DNA of 64,000 nt from Pseudoduganella namucuonensis. GTDB taxonomy: Bacteria; Pseudomonadota; Gammaproteobacteria; Burkholderiales; Burkholderiaceae_D. Shown here in pieces: positions 26,553 through 35,760 of the stretch. The notes beneath the pieces were generated by a model that worked only from the letters and a program-made list of their open reading frames with translations, ran no database searches and was not told the DNA's origin. The stretch lies in assembly GCF_900116645.1 (NCBI RefSeq), contig NZ_FPBO01000002.1, positions 62,001-126,000 of the forward strand, written 5' to 3'. The position numbers and the translations under genes are program-made. Numbering within the stretch: position 1 is the stretch's first letter; every line of letters starts with the position of its first letter.

Positions 26553-26624
26553 GTAGGGCGGACTCCCAGTCCGCCGGATGTATGCGGGCCGGCACGCGTC
26601 CGGCGGACTGGGAGTCCGCCCTAC
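26553..26624. repeat. paired REP-like element (BIME/REPIN form)
   Basis: Two 26-bp arms, 26553-26578 and 26599-26624, are perfect inverted copies of each other around a 20-bp spacer. Each arm starts with GTAG and contains its own small palindrome, GGCGGACT-CCC-AGTCCGCC. GTAG followed by an imperfect palindrome, in head-to-head pairs, is the signature of REP elements mobilised by RAYT (TnpA-REP) proteins. It lies in the 100-bp gap between the convergent M2 peptidase and histidine kinase genes. It may also act as a bidirectional terminator. Confidence 0.75.
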
Positions 26625-26626
26625 GA

Positions 26627-28006
26627 CTACGACCTCACCGGCATCGAAAAATCCACCATCGCCCGCAGCCCCCTGCCGTCCTCGCCCGCGGCCAGCGTGA
26701 TGGCCGCGTCGTTGCGGGCGGCGGCGCGTTCGGCGATGGCGAGGCCCAGGCCGCTGCCCGACTGCTCCTGGCCCGGTATCCGGTAGAAGCGCTCGAACAC
26801 CTTCCCATGCAATAGCGGATCAATGCCCGGTCCCTGGTCGGCGATGGTCAGCCGGCAACCGCCGGCCGACGGCGCCAGCCGCACCGAGACCGTGCCCTCC
26901 TCCGGCGAATACTTGACCGCGTTGCTGATCAGGTTGTCCAGCAGCGCGGCCATGCTCTCGCGGTGCATCGGCAGCACGCACTCCGACTCGGACTGGAATT
27001 CGATCTCTATCCCCCGCTGCACCGCCAGCGGCGCGGCGGCGGCCAGCCGGTCGCGCACGAAGGCGCCCAGCTCGGCCTCGGGCATGGCCCGGTCGTCGCG
27101 CTCGGCGAGCGCGCGCTCCAGCGCCAGCAACTGGTGCACCATGTGCGTGGCGCGCGCCACGCCCTCGCGCAGCCCCACGCCCGCCTCGGCGCCGCGCCGG
27201 GGATTGTCGGCCACGGCGGGACTCAGCAACAGGTGGGCGTTGATCTGGATCGCGGCCAGCGGCGTTTTCAGCTCGTGCGCCGCGTCGGTGAGGAATTCAT
27301 GCTCGCGCTCCAGGCGCTGGCTCAGGCGCGTCATCAGCCGGTTGATCGCGTCCACCAGCGGCGCCAGCTCCCGGTACTTCGATTCCGGCAGCGCCGTCAG
27401 GTCGGACACCGAACGCTGCTCGATCGCGTCGGCGATGGAGCGCAAGGGCCGCAGGCCGATGCCGACGATCAGCCACGCGGGCAGCAGCAGCAAGGGCAGG
27501 CTGAAGACCGTGGATGACATCAGGAAATTGATGCCGGTCAGGCTCAGCATCCATTCGTCGTCCACCTCGTGGCTGCGCTCGACCACCACGCCGGACGCCG
27601 CGTCGCGCTCCACCGAGCGCACCCACCCGTAGGCGCCGCGCAGTTCCCCGCCGCCGGCCTCCGGCAGCCGGTCCGGCAAGGCCGGCATCGAGTTGTACAC
27701 CAGCCGCGCCCCCTTCCACACGCGCAGCCGCACGCGCGAATGGTAGTCCAGCTCGCGGAACATCTCGCCGCGCACGTCCTCGATGAAACGGGCGGCGCGC
27801 AGCAGCTCGTCCGGCCGGTCCGCCAGCAGCGCCAGCTGCGACAGAATCACCCGCGTGTGCGCCCGGTTCTCGCTGGCCGTGCGCGAGCGCTGCGTGGCCT
27901 TGGCCTCGTATACCACGTAGGCCATGCCCAGCAGGGACACTGCGACGATCACGCCGCCGAAGCCCAGCATCAGGCGCCGGAACAGCGACGGCCGCTTAAT
28001 CCCCAT
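26627..28006 (-). CDS. sensor histidine kinase of a two-component system
   Basis: 459 residues. Membrane segments lie at about 15-33 and 166-186 and enclose a periplasmic sensor of about 130 residues. Then come HAMP-like residues (190-240), the phospho-accepting H244 in HELKTPLAA, and an ATPase domain with N (DNLISNAVKY), G1 (DQGPGID) and G2 (GSGLGLAI) boxes. It is similar in layout to QseC/TctE-type kinases. Its start overlaps the response-regulator stop by 11 bp, so the pair is one operon. The signal is unknown. Confidence 0.92.
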   Translation of the reverse strand: MGIKRPSLFRRLMLGFGGVIVAVSLLGMAYVVYEAKATQRSRTASENRAHTRVILSQLALLADRPDELLRAARFIEDVRGEMFRELDYHSRVRLRVWKGARLVYNSMPALPDRLPEAGGGELRGAYGWVRSVERDAASGVVVERSHEVDDEWMLSLTGINFLMSSTVFSLPLLLLPAWLIVGIGLRPLRSIADAIEQRSVSDLTALPESKYRELAPLVDAINRLMTRLSQRLEREHEFLTDAAHELKTPLAAIQINAHLLLSPAVADNPRRGAEAGVGLREGVARATHMVHQLLALERALAERDDRAMPEAELGAFVRDRLAAAAPLAVQRGIEIEFQSESECVLPMHRESMAALLDNLISNAVKYSPEEGTVSVRLAPSAGGCRLTIADQGPGIDPLLHGKVFERFYRIPGQEQSGSGLGLAIAERAAARNDAAITLAAGEDGRGLRAMVDFSMPVRS

Positions 28007-28664
28007 GCGCGCGCTGCACCATGTAGCCGACGCCGCGCACGGTGCGGATCACGCCGTCGCCTATCTTCTTGCGCAGGTTGGAGATGTGCACGTCCAGCGT
28101 CTGGCCCTCGCTGTGCGGCAGCACGCGCCGTTCCAGCTCGGCGCGCGTGAGCACGCGGTCGGACTGCTTCATCAACGTCAGCAGCAGCGCGAACTCGGTC
28201 TTGGACAGCGCCACCGGCACGCCGGCGCGCGCCACCAGCATGCGGCCCTCGTCCAGCACCAGCTCGCCGAAGGTCCACAGCGCCTCGGCGGCGTCCGCCG
28301 AACCGCCCGCGCGCCGCACGATGGCGCGCAGCCGCACCAGCAGCTCGGGAATCTCGAAGGGCTTGATCAGGTAGTCGTCGGCGCCGGTGTTGAAGCCGGC
28401 CAGCCTGGCCTCCAGGCTGTCGCGCGCGGTGATGATCAGCACCGGCGCCGTCACGCCCCGCGCGCGCATGGCGGCCAGCAGCGCGATGCCGTCGCCGTCC
28501 GGCAGGCCCAGGTCCAGCAGCACCGCGTCGAAGTCCTCGTCCAGCACGCGCTCCGACGCCTGCCCCGCCATGCGCACCCACACGGCGACATGCCCCTCGT
28601 CCTGGAACACGGACAGCAGCGCCTTGCCGATGGCCAGGTCGTCCTCGATCATCAGTATCTTCAT
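27996..28664 (-). CDS. OmpR-family response regulator
   Basis: 222 residues. The receiver domain has the acidic pair E7-D8, the phosphorylation site D51 (VLLDLGLPDGDG) and the conserved Lys (IKPFEIPEL). A winged-helix DNA-binding domain follows (LTRAELERRVLPHSEGQTLDVHISNLRKKIG, about residues 170-200). The ATG at 28664 is fixed by the standard receiver start MKILMIEDD. It lies 120 bp from the divergent secreted GH13 gene, so direct control of that operon is possible. Confidence 0.92.
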   Translation of the reverse strand: MKILMIEDDLAIGKALLSVFQDEGHVAVWVRMAGQASERVLDEDFDAVLLDLGLPDGDGIALLAAMRARGVTAPVLIITARDSLEARLAGFNTGADDYLIKPFEIPELLVRLRAIVRRAGGSADAAEALWTFGELVLDEGRMLVARAGVPVALSKTEFALLLTLMKQSDRVLTRAELERRVLPHSEGQTLDVHISNLRKKIGDGVIRTVRGVGYMVQRAHGD

Positions 28665-28784
28665 GCGGCCTAGTTTATCAGCAGGGCCGCGCGCCACCTT
28701 CACGTTTTCTTCAGGCCCGCCGCCGGAGCGTCCGCAAGGCACTCGAATTCTTGTAGGCTTGCGTCTTCCAAAAGGGAGACCAGC

Positions 28785-31232
28785 ATGACACCGAAAATCC
28801 TGGCCATGGCCGCCGCCTGCGCGCTGGCCCATGGCGCCGCCGGCCACGCCGCCGCCGCCGCGAACGAACCCGCCTGCGCCGCGGCGCCGCTGGGCGAACA
28901 GCGCATCTACCTGCGCGGCGGCATGAACGGCTGGATCGCGGCCGACGAATACGCCTTCACCTACGCCTGCGACGCCTACTACCTGAACGTGGAGGAGGAC
29001 GGCCTGCAGGAGTTCAAGATCGCCGACGCGGAATGGACCCCGGACACCATGTTCGGCGCCACCGTCGAGACGGCGCTGCCCGCCGGCCAGCGCTCGCCCC
29101 TGGCCCGCGGCAGCGACGCGAAAAACCCCTACAACATCAAGCTGCGCTTCGCCGGCGAGCAGACCATGCGCCTGGCCTTCGAGGGCGGACGCCCGGTGCT
29201 GTCCATCGGCCCGAAGAGCTTCGGCCCCGCCGGCGCCGGGCCGGTCGACCATCCGGTCGCCCTCGGCCTGTCGCACGACAGCCGCGCGGCGGCCGACAAG
29301 GCGCCGTTCGGCAGCGTGACCGCCGGCAGCGCCGTCGAATTCGCACTGAACGCGCTGCCGGGCGTGGCGTCCGCCACGCTGGTGGTGGAGAAGCGCCGGC
29401 TGGAGGGCAACCAGGAAGTGCTGGAGTACACCGAACTGGCGCGCATCCCCATGGCGCGCCAGCCCGGCGCGGGCCGCGACCGCTGGACCGCGCGCCACAG
29501 CTACGCCGATCCCGCCGTCTATGGCTATTACTTCGAGGTGGTCGTCGACGGCAAGACCTACGTCTATCAAAACAACCGCGACCGCGTTTACTGGACCCGC
29601 GAGCGCGGCAGCAACGGCGCGGGCGCGGTGGCCCACGCGCCGGCCGGGGCGAAGGCGGTGCGGCGCTTCAGGCAAACGGTCCACGCGGCCGACTTCACGG
29701 TTCCCGGCTGGGCCAGGGACGCGGTCTACTACTACATTTTCCCCGAGCGCTTCCGCAACGGCGACAAGCGCAACGACCCGGTGCCCGGCAAGACCCGCTA
29801 CCAGGACAAGCGCGTCGAATTCCACCGCGATTGGCTGGACCGGCCCTACCGCCCCGGCTCCGGCGACGGTTCGGACGCCACCGGCGGCAACGATTTCTAC
29901 GGCGGCGACCTGCAGGGCGTGATCGACAAGCTCGATTACATCCGCGACCTGGGCGCCAACACCATCTACATGACGCCCGTGTTCCGCGCCGCCAGCAACC
30001 ACAAATACGACACGGCCGACTACACCGCCATCGATCCCCACTTCGGCCGCAACGCCGACTATGTGCGGCTGACGCGCGAGGCCGGCAAGCGCGGCATCCG
30101 CGTGATCACCGACGCCTCCTTCAACCACACCGGCAGCGACTCGCTGTATTTCGACCGCTACGGCAATTACGCCGCCACGGGCGCCTACGAGAAGTCCGCC
30201 ATCACGCCGTCCTCGCCCTACGCCAGCTGGTACACCTTCGACGCCAGGCAGGCCGACCCGGACAAGCGCTACAAGGGCTGGGCCGGCGCGATGGACCTGC
30301 CTGAGCTGAACAAGGCCGATCCCGGTTTCCGCCGCTTCGCCTTCGGCGCGCAGGCCAAGCCGAAGGGCATCACCCAGCTCTGGCTGGACCGCGGCTCGTC
30401 CGGCTGGCGCATGGACGTCGCGCCATGGGTGCCGGACGACTTCTGGCGCGAGTGGCGCAAGGCCGTGAAGGCGCACCGCAAGGACGCGCTGACCATCTCC
30501 GAGACCTGGTTCGACTCGTCCAAGTACCTGCTGGGCGACACCTTCGACAGCACCATGAACTACATCTTCCGCAACGCCGTGCTGGATTACGCCGCCGGCG
30601 GCAAGGCCGGGGCGGCCTACGCCAACATCGAACTGATGCGCGAGGCCTACCCGGCCCAGTCCTTCTACGCGCTCATGAACCTGCTGTCCACGCACGACCA
30701 GGCGCGTTCGCTGCACGTGCTGGGCGACTCCGGCCCGGAAGGCGACGCCGCGCTGGCGCGCAAGCGCTTCCGCCTGGCCGTGTTCTTCCAGATGATGTTC
30801 CCCGGCGCGCCGGCCGTGTACTACGGCGACGAGGTGGGCCTGAGCGGCGGCGACGATCCCGGCAACCGCGCGGCCTATCCCTGGGCCGACCAGGGTGGCA
30901 AGCCGGACCTGGCCCTGCTGGCGGACTTCAAGCAACTGATCGCCATGCGCGCCCGGCATCCGGTGCTGCGCCACGGCTCCATCGACGCGCCCATCCACCT
31001 GGACGACAACGTGGTGGTGCTGGCGCGGCGCGACGGCGGAGTGTGGGCGCTGTGCGCCACCAACAACGCGGCCGAGGCGAAGACCGTCAGCGTCGCGCTG
31101 CCGGCCGGCGCCGCCGGCCGCTATACGGACGCGCTGACCGGCGCGACGCTGGAAGCGAAGGATGGCCGCGTCAGCCTGACGGTCCCCGCGATGTTCGGCG
31201 TCGTCGCCGTCAGCCCCGCCAACAAACAATAG
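28785..31232 (+). CDS. secreted multidomain GH13 alpha-amylase/neopullulanase
   Basis: 815 residues with a signal peptide (AAACALAHGAAGHAAA). The first about 110 mature residues form a carbohydrate-binding-like module (IYLRGGMNGW, then YLNVEEDGLQEFKIAD), followed by a second beta-domain and the GH13 barrel (VYYYIFPERFRNGDKRND). Catalytic residues are D544 (WRMD), E573 (ISETW) and D638 (STHDQA). It is larger than plain neopullulanases because of the N-terminal modules. It is followed 8 bp later by a GH97 gene whose ribosome site overlaps this stop codon. The pair looks translationally linked. The ATG at 28785 follows AGGGAGACC. Confidence 0.9.
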   Translation: MTPKILAMAAACALAHGAAGHAAAAANEPACAAAPLGEQRIYLRGGMNGWIAADEYAFTYACDAYYLNVEEDGLQEFKIADAEWTPDTMFGATVETALPAGQRSPLARGSDAKNPYNIKLRFAGEQTMRLAFEGGRPVLSIGPKSFGPAGAGPVDHPVALGLSHDSRAAADKAPFGSVTAGSAVEFALNALPGVASATLVVEKRRLEGNQEVLEYTELARIPMARQPGAGRDRWTARHSYADPAVYGYYFEVVVDGKTYVYQNNRDRVYWTRERGSNGAGAVAHAPAGAKAVRRFRQTVHAADFTVPGWARDAVYYYIFPERFRNGDKRNDPVPGKTRYQDKRVEFHRDWLDRPYRPGSGDGSDATGGNDFYGGDLQGVIDKLDYIRDLGANTIYMTPVFRAASNHKYDTADYTAIDPHFGRNADYVRLTREAGKRGIRVITDASFNHTGSDSLYFDRYGNYAATGAYEKSAITPSSPYASWYTFDARQADPDKRYKGWAGAMDLPELNKADPGFRRFAFGAQAKPKGITQLWLDRGSSGWRMDVAPWVPDDFWREWRKAVKAHRKDALTISETWFDSSKYLLGDTFDSTMNYIFRNAVLDYAAGGKAGAAYANIELMREAYPAQSFYALMNLLSTHDQARSLHVLGDSGPEGDAALARKRFRLAVFFQMMFPGAPAVYYGDEVGLSGGDDPGNRAAYPWADQGGKPDLALLADFKQLIAMRARHPVLRHGSIDAPIHLDDNVVVLARRDGGVWALCATNNAAEAKTVSVALPAGAAGRYTDALTGATLEAKDGRVSLTVPAMFGVVAVSPANKQ

Positions 31233-31240
31233 GAGACAAC

Positions 31241-33301
31241 ATGCCGCACGCACTTCCCCTTTCCTCCCGCTGGCTCGCAGCCTGCGGCCTCGCCCTCGCC
31301 CTGTGCCCGGCCGGCGCGCTGGCCGAACAGACCCTGGCCACCGTTTCCTCGCCCGGCCAGGTGCTGAGCGTCGACGTGCGACTGGCGGACGACGGCCGCC
31401 TGTCGTACCAGGTGCGGCGCAAGGGCAAGCCGGTCATCGCGCCCTCGCGCCTCGGTTTCCTGCTGACCAACGCGCCGCAGCTGGACGCGGGCTTCAGCCT
31501 GGCGCGGCAGTCGGTCGCCGACCATGACAGCACCTGGGAGCAGCCCTGGGGCGAACGCCGCCACGTGCGCGACCATCACCGCGAATTGCGCCTGGAGCTG
31601 GTGCAGAAGGAGCGCGGCGACCGCCGCCTGGCGATCGTGTTCCGCGTGTTCGACGACGGCGTCGGCTTCCGCTACGAGTTCCCGGAGCAGGCGCAGCTCG
31701 GGGAAGCGAAGATCAGCGACGAGCTGACCGAGTTCACCGTGGCGCAGCCCGCCACCGCCTGGTGGATACCGGCGGGCGAGCTGATGGCCCTGGAATACCC
31801 GATCGAGAAAACCCCGCTGAGCGAAGTGGGCACCGCCAACACGCCGCTGACGGTGCGCACCGAGGATGGCACCCACATCGCCTTCCACGAGGCCGCGCTG
31901 GTGGACTACGCGTCCATGTGGCTGCGCAAGGCGCAGGGCCAGCGGCTGCGCGCGCAGCTGGCGCCCTCCGCCACCGGCGCGCCGGTCGAGCGCAAGGGCG
32001 CGTTCACCACCCCGTGGCGCACCATGCAGATCGCCGACAGCGCGGCCGGCCTGTACATGTCCGACCTGGTGCTGAACCTGAACGAACCGAACAAGCTGGG
32101 CGACGTGTCGTGGGTGAAGCCGTCCAAGTTCATCGGCGTGTGGTGGGAAATGCACCTGGGCCGCAGCACCTGGGGCTCGGGCGCCAAGCATGGCGCCACC
32201 ACGCAAAACACCAAACGCCATATCGACTTCGCCGCCAAGCACGGCTTCCGGGGCGTGCTGGTGGAGGGCTGGAACCTGGGCTGGGACGGCAACTGGGCCG
32301 GCGGCGGCGCGGACTTCAGCTTCACCCGGTCCTATCCCGACTTCGACCTGCCCGGCCTCGCGGCCTATGCGCGGGGCAAGGGCGTGCGCCTGATCGGCCA
32401 CCATGAGACGGGCGGCAATATCGCGCGCTACGAGCGGCAGATGGACGCGGCCTACCAGCTGTACGCCCGCCTGGGCGTGGACAGCATCAAGTCCGGCTAC
32501 GTGACGGACGGCGGCGGCGCGGTGTTCGCCGGTCCCGGCAAGCGGACCCATTTCGGCTACACCGACTCGCAAGAGGGCGTGCGCCACTTCCAGAAGGCCG
32601 TGACCGAGGCGGCGCGCCACAAGCTGGCCATCGACACGCACGAACCGGTGAAGGACACGGGCCTGCGCCGTACCTGGCCGAACTGGCTGTCGCGCGAGGG
32701 CGCGCGCGGCATGGAGTTCAACGCCTGGGGCAATCCGATCAACGGCGTCGACCACGAGGCCAAGCTGGTGTTCACCCGCATGCTGAGCGGGCCGATGGAC
32801 TACACACCGGGCATCCTCAGCCTGCAGGGCGTGGACGGCAAGCCCATACACTCGACCCAGGCCAAGCAGCTGGCCAATTTCGTCGTCATCTACTCGCCGG
32901 TGGCGATGGCGGCGGACCTGATCGAGACCTATGAAAAGCACGCCGGCCCGTTCCAGTTCATCAAGGACGTGCCGACCGACTGGGACGACACGCGCGTGAT
33001 CAACGGCGAGATCGGCGAATACGCGACCATCGCGCGCAAGGGCAGGAACTCGGCCGACTGGTACGTGGGCGCGGTGACGGACGGCTCGGCGCGCGCGCTG
33101 GACCTGCCGCTGTCCTTCCTGGAGGCGGGCAAGCGCTACACCGCCGAGATCTACCGCGACGGCGACCAGGCGGACTACCGCACGGAGCGCCGCCACGACC
33201 TGGTGATCGAGAAGCGCGCCGTGACCTCGGCCGACACGCTGAAACTGAAACTGGCGCCCGGAGGCGGCCAGGCCATCCGCCTGACACCGGCCGGCGGCTA
33301 G
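31241..33301 (+). CDS. susB: GH97 alpha-glucosidase, SusB-like
   Basis: 686 residues with a signal peptide (LAACGLALALCPAGALA-EQT). The beta-sandwich N-domain, (beta/alpha)8 barrel and short C-domain of GH97 are recognisable, with the core GVLVEGWNLGWDGNW. Candidate catalytic residues are E389 (HHETGG), E468 (DTHEPV) and E492 (GMEFNAWG). The 24-residue spacing of the last two equals the base/acid pair of Bacteroides SusB. Glu at these sites, not Asp, points to the inverting alpha-glucosidase type. It would release glucose from maltodextrins in the periplasm. The ATG at 31241 has AGGAG overlapping the upstream stop. Confidence 0.93.
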   Translation: MPHALPLSSRWLAACGLALALCPAGALAEQTLATVSSPGQVLSVDVRLADDGRLSYQVRRKGKPVIAPSRLGFLLTNAPQLDAGFSLARQSVADHDSTWEQPWGERRHVRDHHRELRLELVQKERGDRRLAIVFRVFDDGVGFRYEFPEQAQLGEAKISDELTEFTVAQPATAWWIPAGELMALEYPIEKTPLSEVGTANTPLTVRTEDGTHIAFHEAALVDYASMWLRKAQGQRLRAQLAPSATGAPVERKGAFTTPWRTMQIADSAAGLYMSDLVLNLNEPNKLGDVSWVKPSKFIGVWWEMHLGRSTWGSGAKHGATTQNTKRHIDFAAKHGFRGVLVEGWNLGWDGNWAGGGADFSFTRSYPDFDLPGLAAYARGKGVRLIGHHETGGNIARYERQMDAAYQLYARLGVDSIKSGYVTDGGGAVFAGPGKRTHFGYTDSQEGVRHFQKAVTEAARHKLAIDTHEPVKDTGLRRTWPNWLSREGARGMEFNAWGNPINGVDHEAKLVFTRMLSGPMDYTPGILSLQGVDGKPIHSTQAKQLANFVVIYSPVAMAADLIETYEKHAGPFQFIKDVPTDWDDTRVINGEIGEYATIARKGRNSADWYVGAVTDGSARALDLPLSFLEAGKRYTAEIYRDGDQADYRTERRHDLVIEKRAVTSADTLKLKLAPGGGQAIRLTPAGG

Positions 33302-33438
33302 GCCGCGGACGGCCGTACTCCTCCGCTCACGCGGCTGCGCGATCGGCGCGGCCGCGCGCGCCCGCCTTGCCAGAACGGCCACGCGCCTCTACAATCTGGA
33401 GAGTACCCGTCCAGCCATCATCCACGAACATCCAATCC

Positions 33439-34137
33439 ATGAAGAAAACCCCGGAGCCGCAAGAAGCGTCCTCTCCCGAGCCGCGCCTCTACAGGGTGGT
33501 CGCCGACCGTATCCAGCAACTGATCCGGGATGACGGCATTCCGCCCGGTTCCCGCCTCCCCGCCGAGCGCGAACTGGCGGCCAAGCTTAGTGTGAGCCGC
33601 GCCTCGCTGCGGGAGGCGCTGATCGCGCTGGAACTGGGCGGGGTGGTGGAGGTGCGCGGCGGCTCCGGCGTGTACGTGTCGGAACGGGCGGCCACGCCGG
33701 CCGACGTGCCCGAGGTGGGTCCCGGCCCGTTCGAGGTGCTGTCCGCCCGGCGCATGATCGAAACCGAGATCGCCGCCATGGCCGCCAAGAACGCCACCGA
33801 TTCGGCGGTGGACGCCATCCTGAACGCCGTGCTGGAAATGGAGCGCTGCCACGACGACCGCTCCAGCAACGAGCAGGCAGACCGCAACTTCCACCTGGCC
33901 ATCGCCCGCGCCACCGGCAACACGGCGCTGGTGGGCGTGATCGACTACCTGTGGAACCAGCGCGGCAGCCTGTGGCACAAGCTGAAGGCGCATTACGCCA
34001 CCGAGGACCTGCGCAAGAACACCCTCACCGACCACCGCGCCATCCTGGGCGCCATCGCGGCGCACGACGCGACCGCGGCCCGCCAGGCGATGCGCGCCCA
34101 CCTGGAACGCGTCACCCGCACCTTCTCGCGCGGCTAG
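33439..34137 (+). CDS. GntR-family regulator, FadR subgroup
   Basis: 232 residues. A winged helix spans about residues 18-88 (YRVVADRIQQLI, PPGSRLPAERELAAKLSVSRASLREALIALEL). The all-helical FCD ligand domain follows, with the metal-binding pattern of D/H residues (DRNFHLAIARATGN, LTDHRAILGAI). The ATG at 33439 precedes the domain directly; an in-frame ATG at 33367 lacks support. It lies 201 bp upstream of the GH105 gene, whose promoter holds three repeats of a TTGG..CCAA palindrome of the FadR type. It most likely represses the GH105-DUF4861 operon and responds to a uronate-like ligand. Confidence 0.9.
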   Translation: MKKTPEPQEASSPEPRLYRVVADRIQQLIRDDGIPPGSRLPAERELAAKLSVSRASLREALIALELGGVVEVRGGSGVYVSERAATPADVPEVGPGPFEVLSARRMIETEIAAMAAKNATDSAVDAILNAVLEMERCHDDRSSNEQADRNFHLAIARATGNTALVGVIDYLWNQRGSLWHKLKAHYATEDLRKNTLTDHRAILGAIAAHDATAARQAMRAHLERVTRTFSRG

Positions 34138-34246
34138 GCGGCGGCCCGCCCGGCCGTCCGTCCCGATCCTCCGTCCCCCTCCTTGCCGGACGGGCCGCGC
34201 CGGCCCGGCGGCGGCGCACGCCCGTCGAACAACATCCTCTCGATAA

Positions 34247-34300
34247 TTGGCTAGTCCAGATTGCATTATTGGCCGGACCAAATTAGAATGGTCTGACCAA
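34247..34300. promoter_or_regulatory. three GntR-type operators before the GH105 gene
   Basis: TTGGCTAGTCCAG (34247-34259), TTGGCCGGACCAA (34269-34281) and ATGGTCTGACCAA (34288-34300) are variants of the palindrome TTGGTC-N-GACCAA used by FadR-type GntR regulators. Their starts are 22 and 19 bp apart, close to two helical turns. The last one ends 38 bp before the GH105 start. Confidence 0.72.
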
Positions 34301-34338
34301 AAATATCTGCTTACCAACTACGGCCCCGACGGAGACAC

Positions 34339-35760
34339 ATGAAACCCTTCCCGCAACTGCTGGCCGGCCTGGCGGCCGCCTCCCTTCTGCTGGGCGCCGC
34401 CCAGGCGGAAGGCCCCTACCGCAATCCGGACAACAAGAACCCGAAGGACGTCTCCGAGGGCACTTACCCGATCCCGTACAAGATGCCGGTGGCGGCCGAG
34501 ATCACCGACGCCCTGCACCGCATCCGCGCCCACATGGACGCCGCCACGCCCACCCGCGTGATCAACAAGAAGACCGGCGCCCCCATCACGGACTTCGGCA
34601 AGCCGGTTGCCGACGCCGTCTTCGAACCCAGCGCGGGCGACTACGGCATCATGGTGTACGAAATGGGCCTGGTCAGCTCCGGCCTGATGCAGGTGGCCGC
34701 CGCCACCGGCGACAAGAGCTTCACCGCCATGACGGAGCGCCACTACAAGTTCTTCGGCGAGACGCTGCCCTACTTCCGCGCCCAGGAAAAGCAGTTCAAG
34801 CTGGAACGCAACAACAGCTTCGCGCGCTTCCTCGATCCGCGCTCGCTGGACGACGCCGGCTCCATGTGCGCGGCGCTGATGCGCGCCCGCCACAACAAGA
34901 TCGGCCCGGACCTGTCGGCCATGATCGCCTCGTGCGGCGACTGGGTCGCCAACAAGCAGTTCCGCCTCACCGACGGCACGCTGGCGCGCAAGCGTCCGCA
35001 AGCCGTCTCGCTGTGGGCCGACGACATGTACATGGGCATTCCCGCGCTGGCCGAGATGGGCCGCATGACGGGCGAGCGCAAATACTTCGACGACGCCGTC
35101 AACAATGTGCTGAACATGTCGCGCTACATGTTCGACGCCAAGGAGGGCATCTACACCCACGGCTGGCACGAGAACCTGCAGGACGACGCGCCCAAGTTCT
35201 ACTGGGCGCGCGCCAACGGCTGGGCGGTGCTGGCCATGTCCGACCTGCTGGACGTGCTGCCCAAGGACCATCCGGGCTATCCGAAAGTGCTGGCGCAGCT
35301 GCGCGCCACGCTGAAGGGCGTGGCCCAGCGCCAGTCCGGCGCCGGCCTGTGGCACCAGATGATAGACCGCAACGACTCCTATCTGGAGACTTCGGCCAGC
35401 GCCATGTTCGTGTACGGCATCGCCCACGCGATCAACCAGGGCTGGATCAGCCCCACCACCTACGGCTCGATCGCGCAGGCCGGCTGGGCGGGCCTGTCGA
35501 CCAAGATCACCGCCAAGGGCGAGATCGAGGGCATCTGCGTCGGCACCACGCTGGCAGGCGACCAGACCTATTACTACAACCGTCCCACCAGCGTGCACGC
35601 GCTGCACGGCTACGGCCCGACCCTGATGGCCGGCGCCGAGATGCTCAAGCTGCTGAAGAACCCCAACGTCAACATCGAGTACAAGGTGCGCACCTACCAC
35701 TACCAGCCCAAGGGCTCGGGCGCGACCGACTACCGCGAACATCCGAAGGACCACCCATGA
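34339..35760 (+). CDS. secreted GH105 unsaturated rhamnogalacturonyl hydrolase
   Basis: 473 residues with a signal peptide (LLAGLAAASLLLGAAQA-EGP). The GH105 (YteR/RhiN) alpha/alpha barrel is recognisable by VSLWADDMYMGIPALAEMG, where D228-D229 include the catalytic Asp, and by HGWHENLQ, FYWARANGWAV and ETSASAMFVYGI. The family removes the unsaturated uronic acid left by pectate or rhamnogalacturonan lyases. Export is unusual, since many GH105 enzymes are cytoplasmic. It overlaps the next gene by 4 bp (ATGA). No lyase is encoded in the window, so the module depends on enzymes elsewhere. Confidence 0.9.
   Translation: MKPFPQLLAGLAAASLLLGAAQAEGPYRNPDNKNPKDVSEGTYPIPYKMPVAAEITDALHRIRAHMDAATPTRVINKKTGAPITDFGKPVADAVFEPSAGDYGIMVYEMGLVSSGLMQVAAATGDKSFTAMTERHYKFFGETLPYFRAQEKQFKLERNNSFARFLDPRSLDDAGSMCAALMRARHNKIGPDLSAMIASCGDWVANKQFRLTDGTLARKRPQAVSLWADDMYMGIPALAEMGRMTGERKYFDDAVNNVLNMSRYMFDAKEGIYTHGWHENLQDDAPKFYWARANGWAVLAMSDLLDVLPKDHPGYPKVLAQLRATLKGVAQRQSGAGLWHQMIDRNDSYLETSASAMFVYGIAHAINQGWISPTTYGSIAQAGWAGLSTKITAKGEIEGICVGTTLAGDQTYYYNRPTSVHALHGYGPTLMAGAEMLKLLKNPNVNIEYKVRTYHYQPKGSGATDYREHPKDHP

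Noticed and set aside
27996-31253. A 1085-codon minus-strand frame that ends in a response regulator
   Set aside because: Only the last 222 codons are a real protein with a standard receiver start at 28664. The rest is antisense to the GH13 gene and shows no domain.
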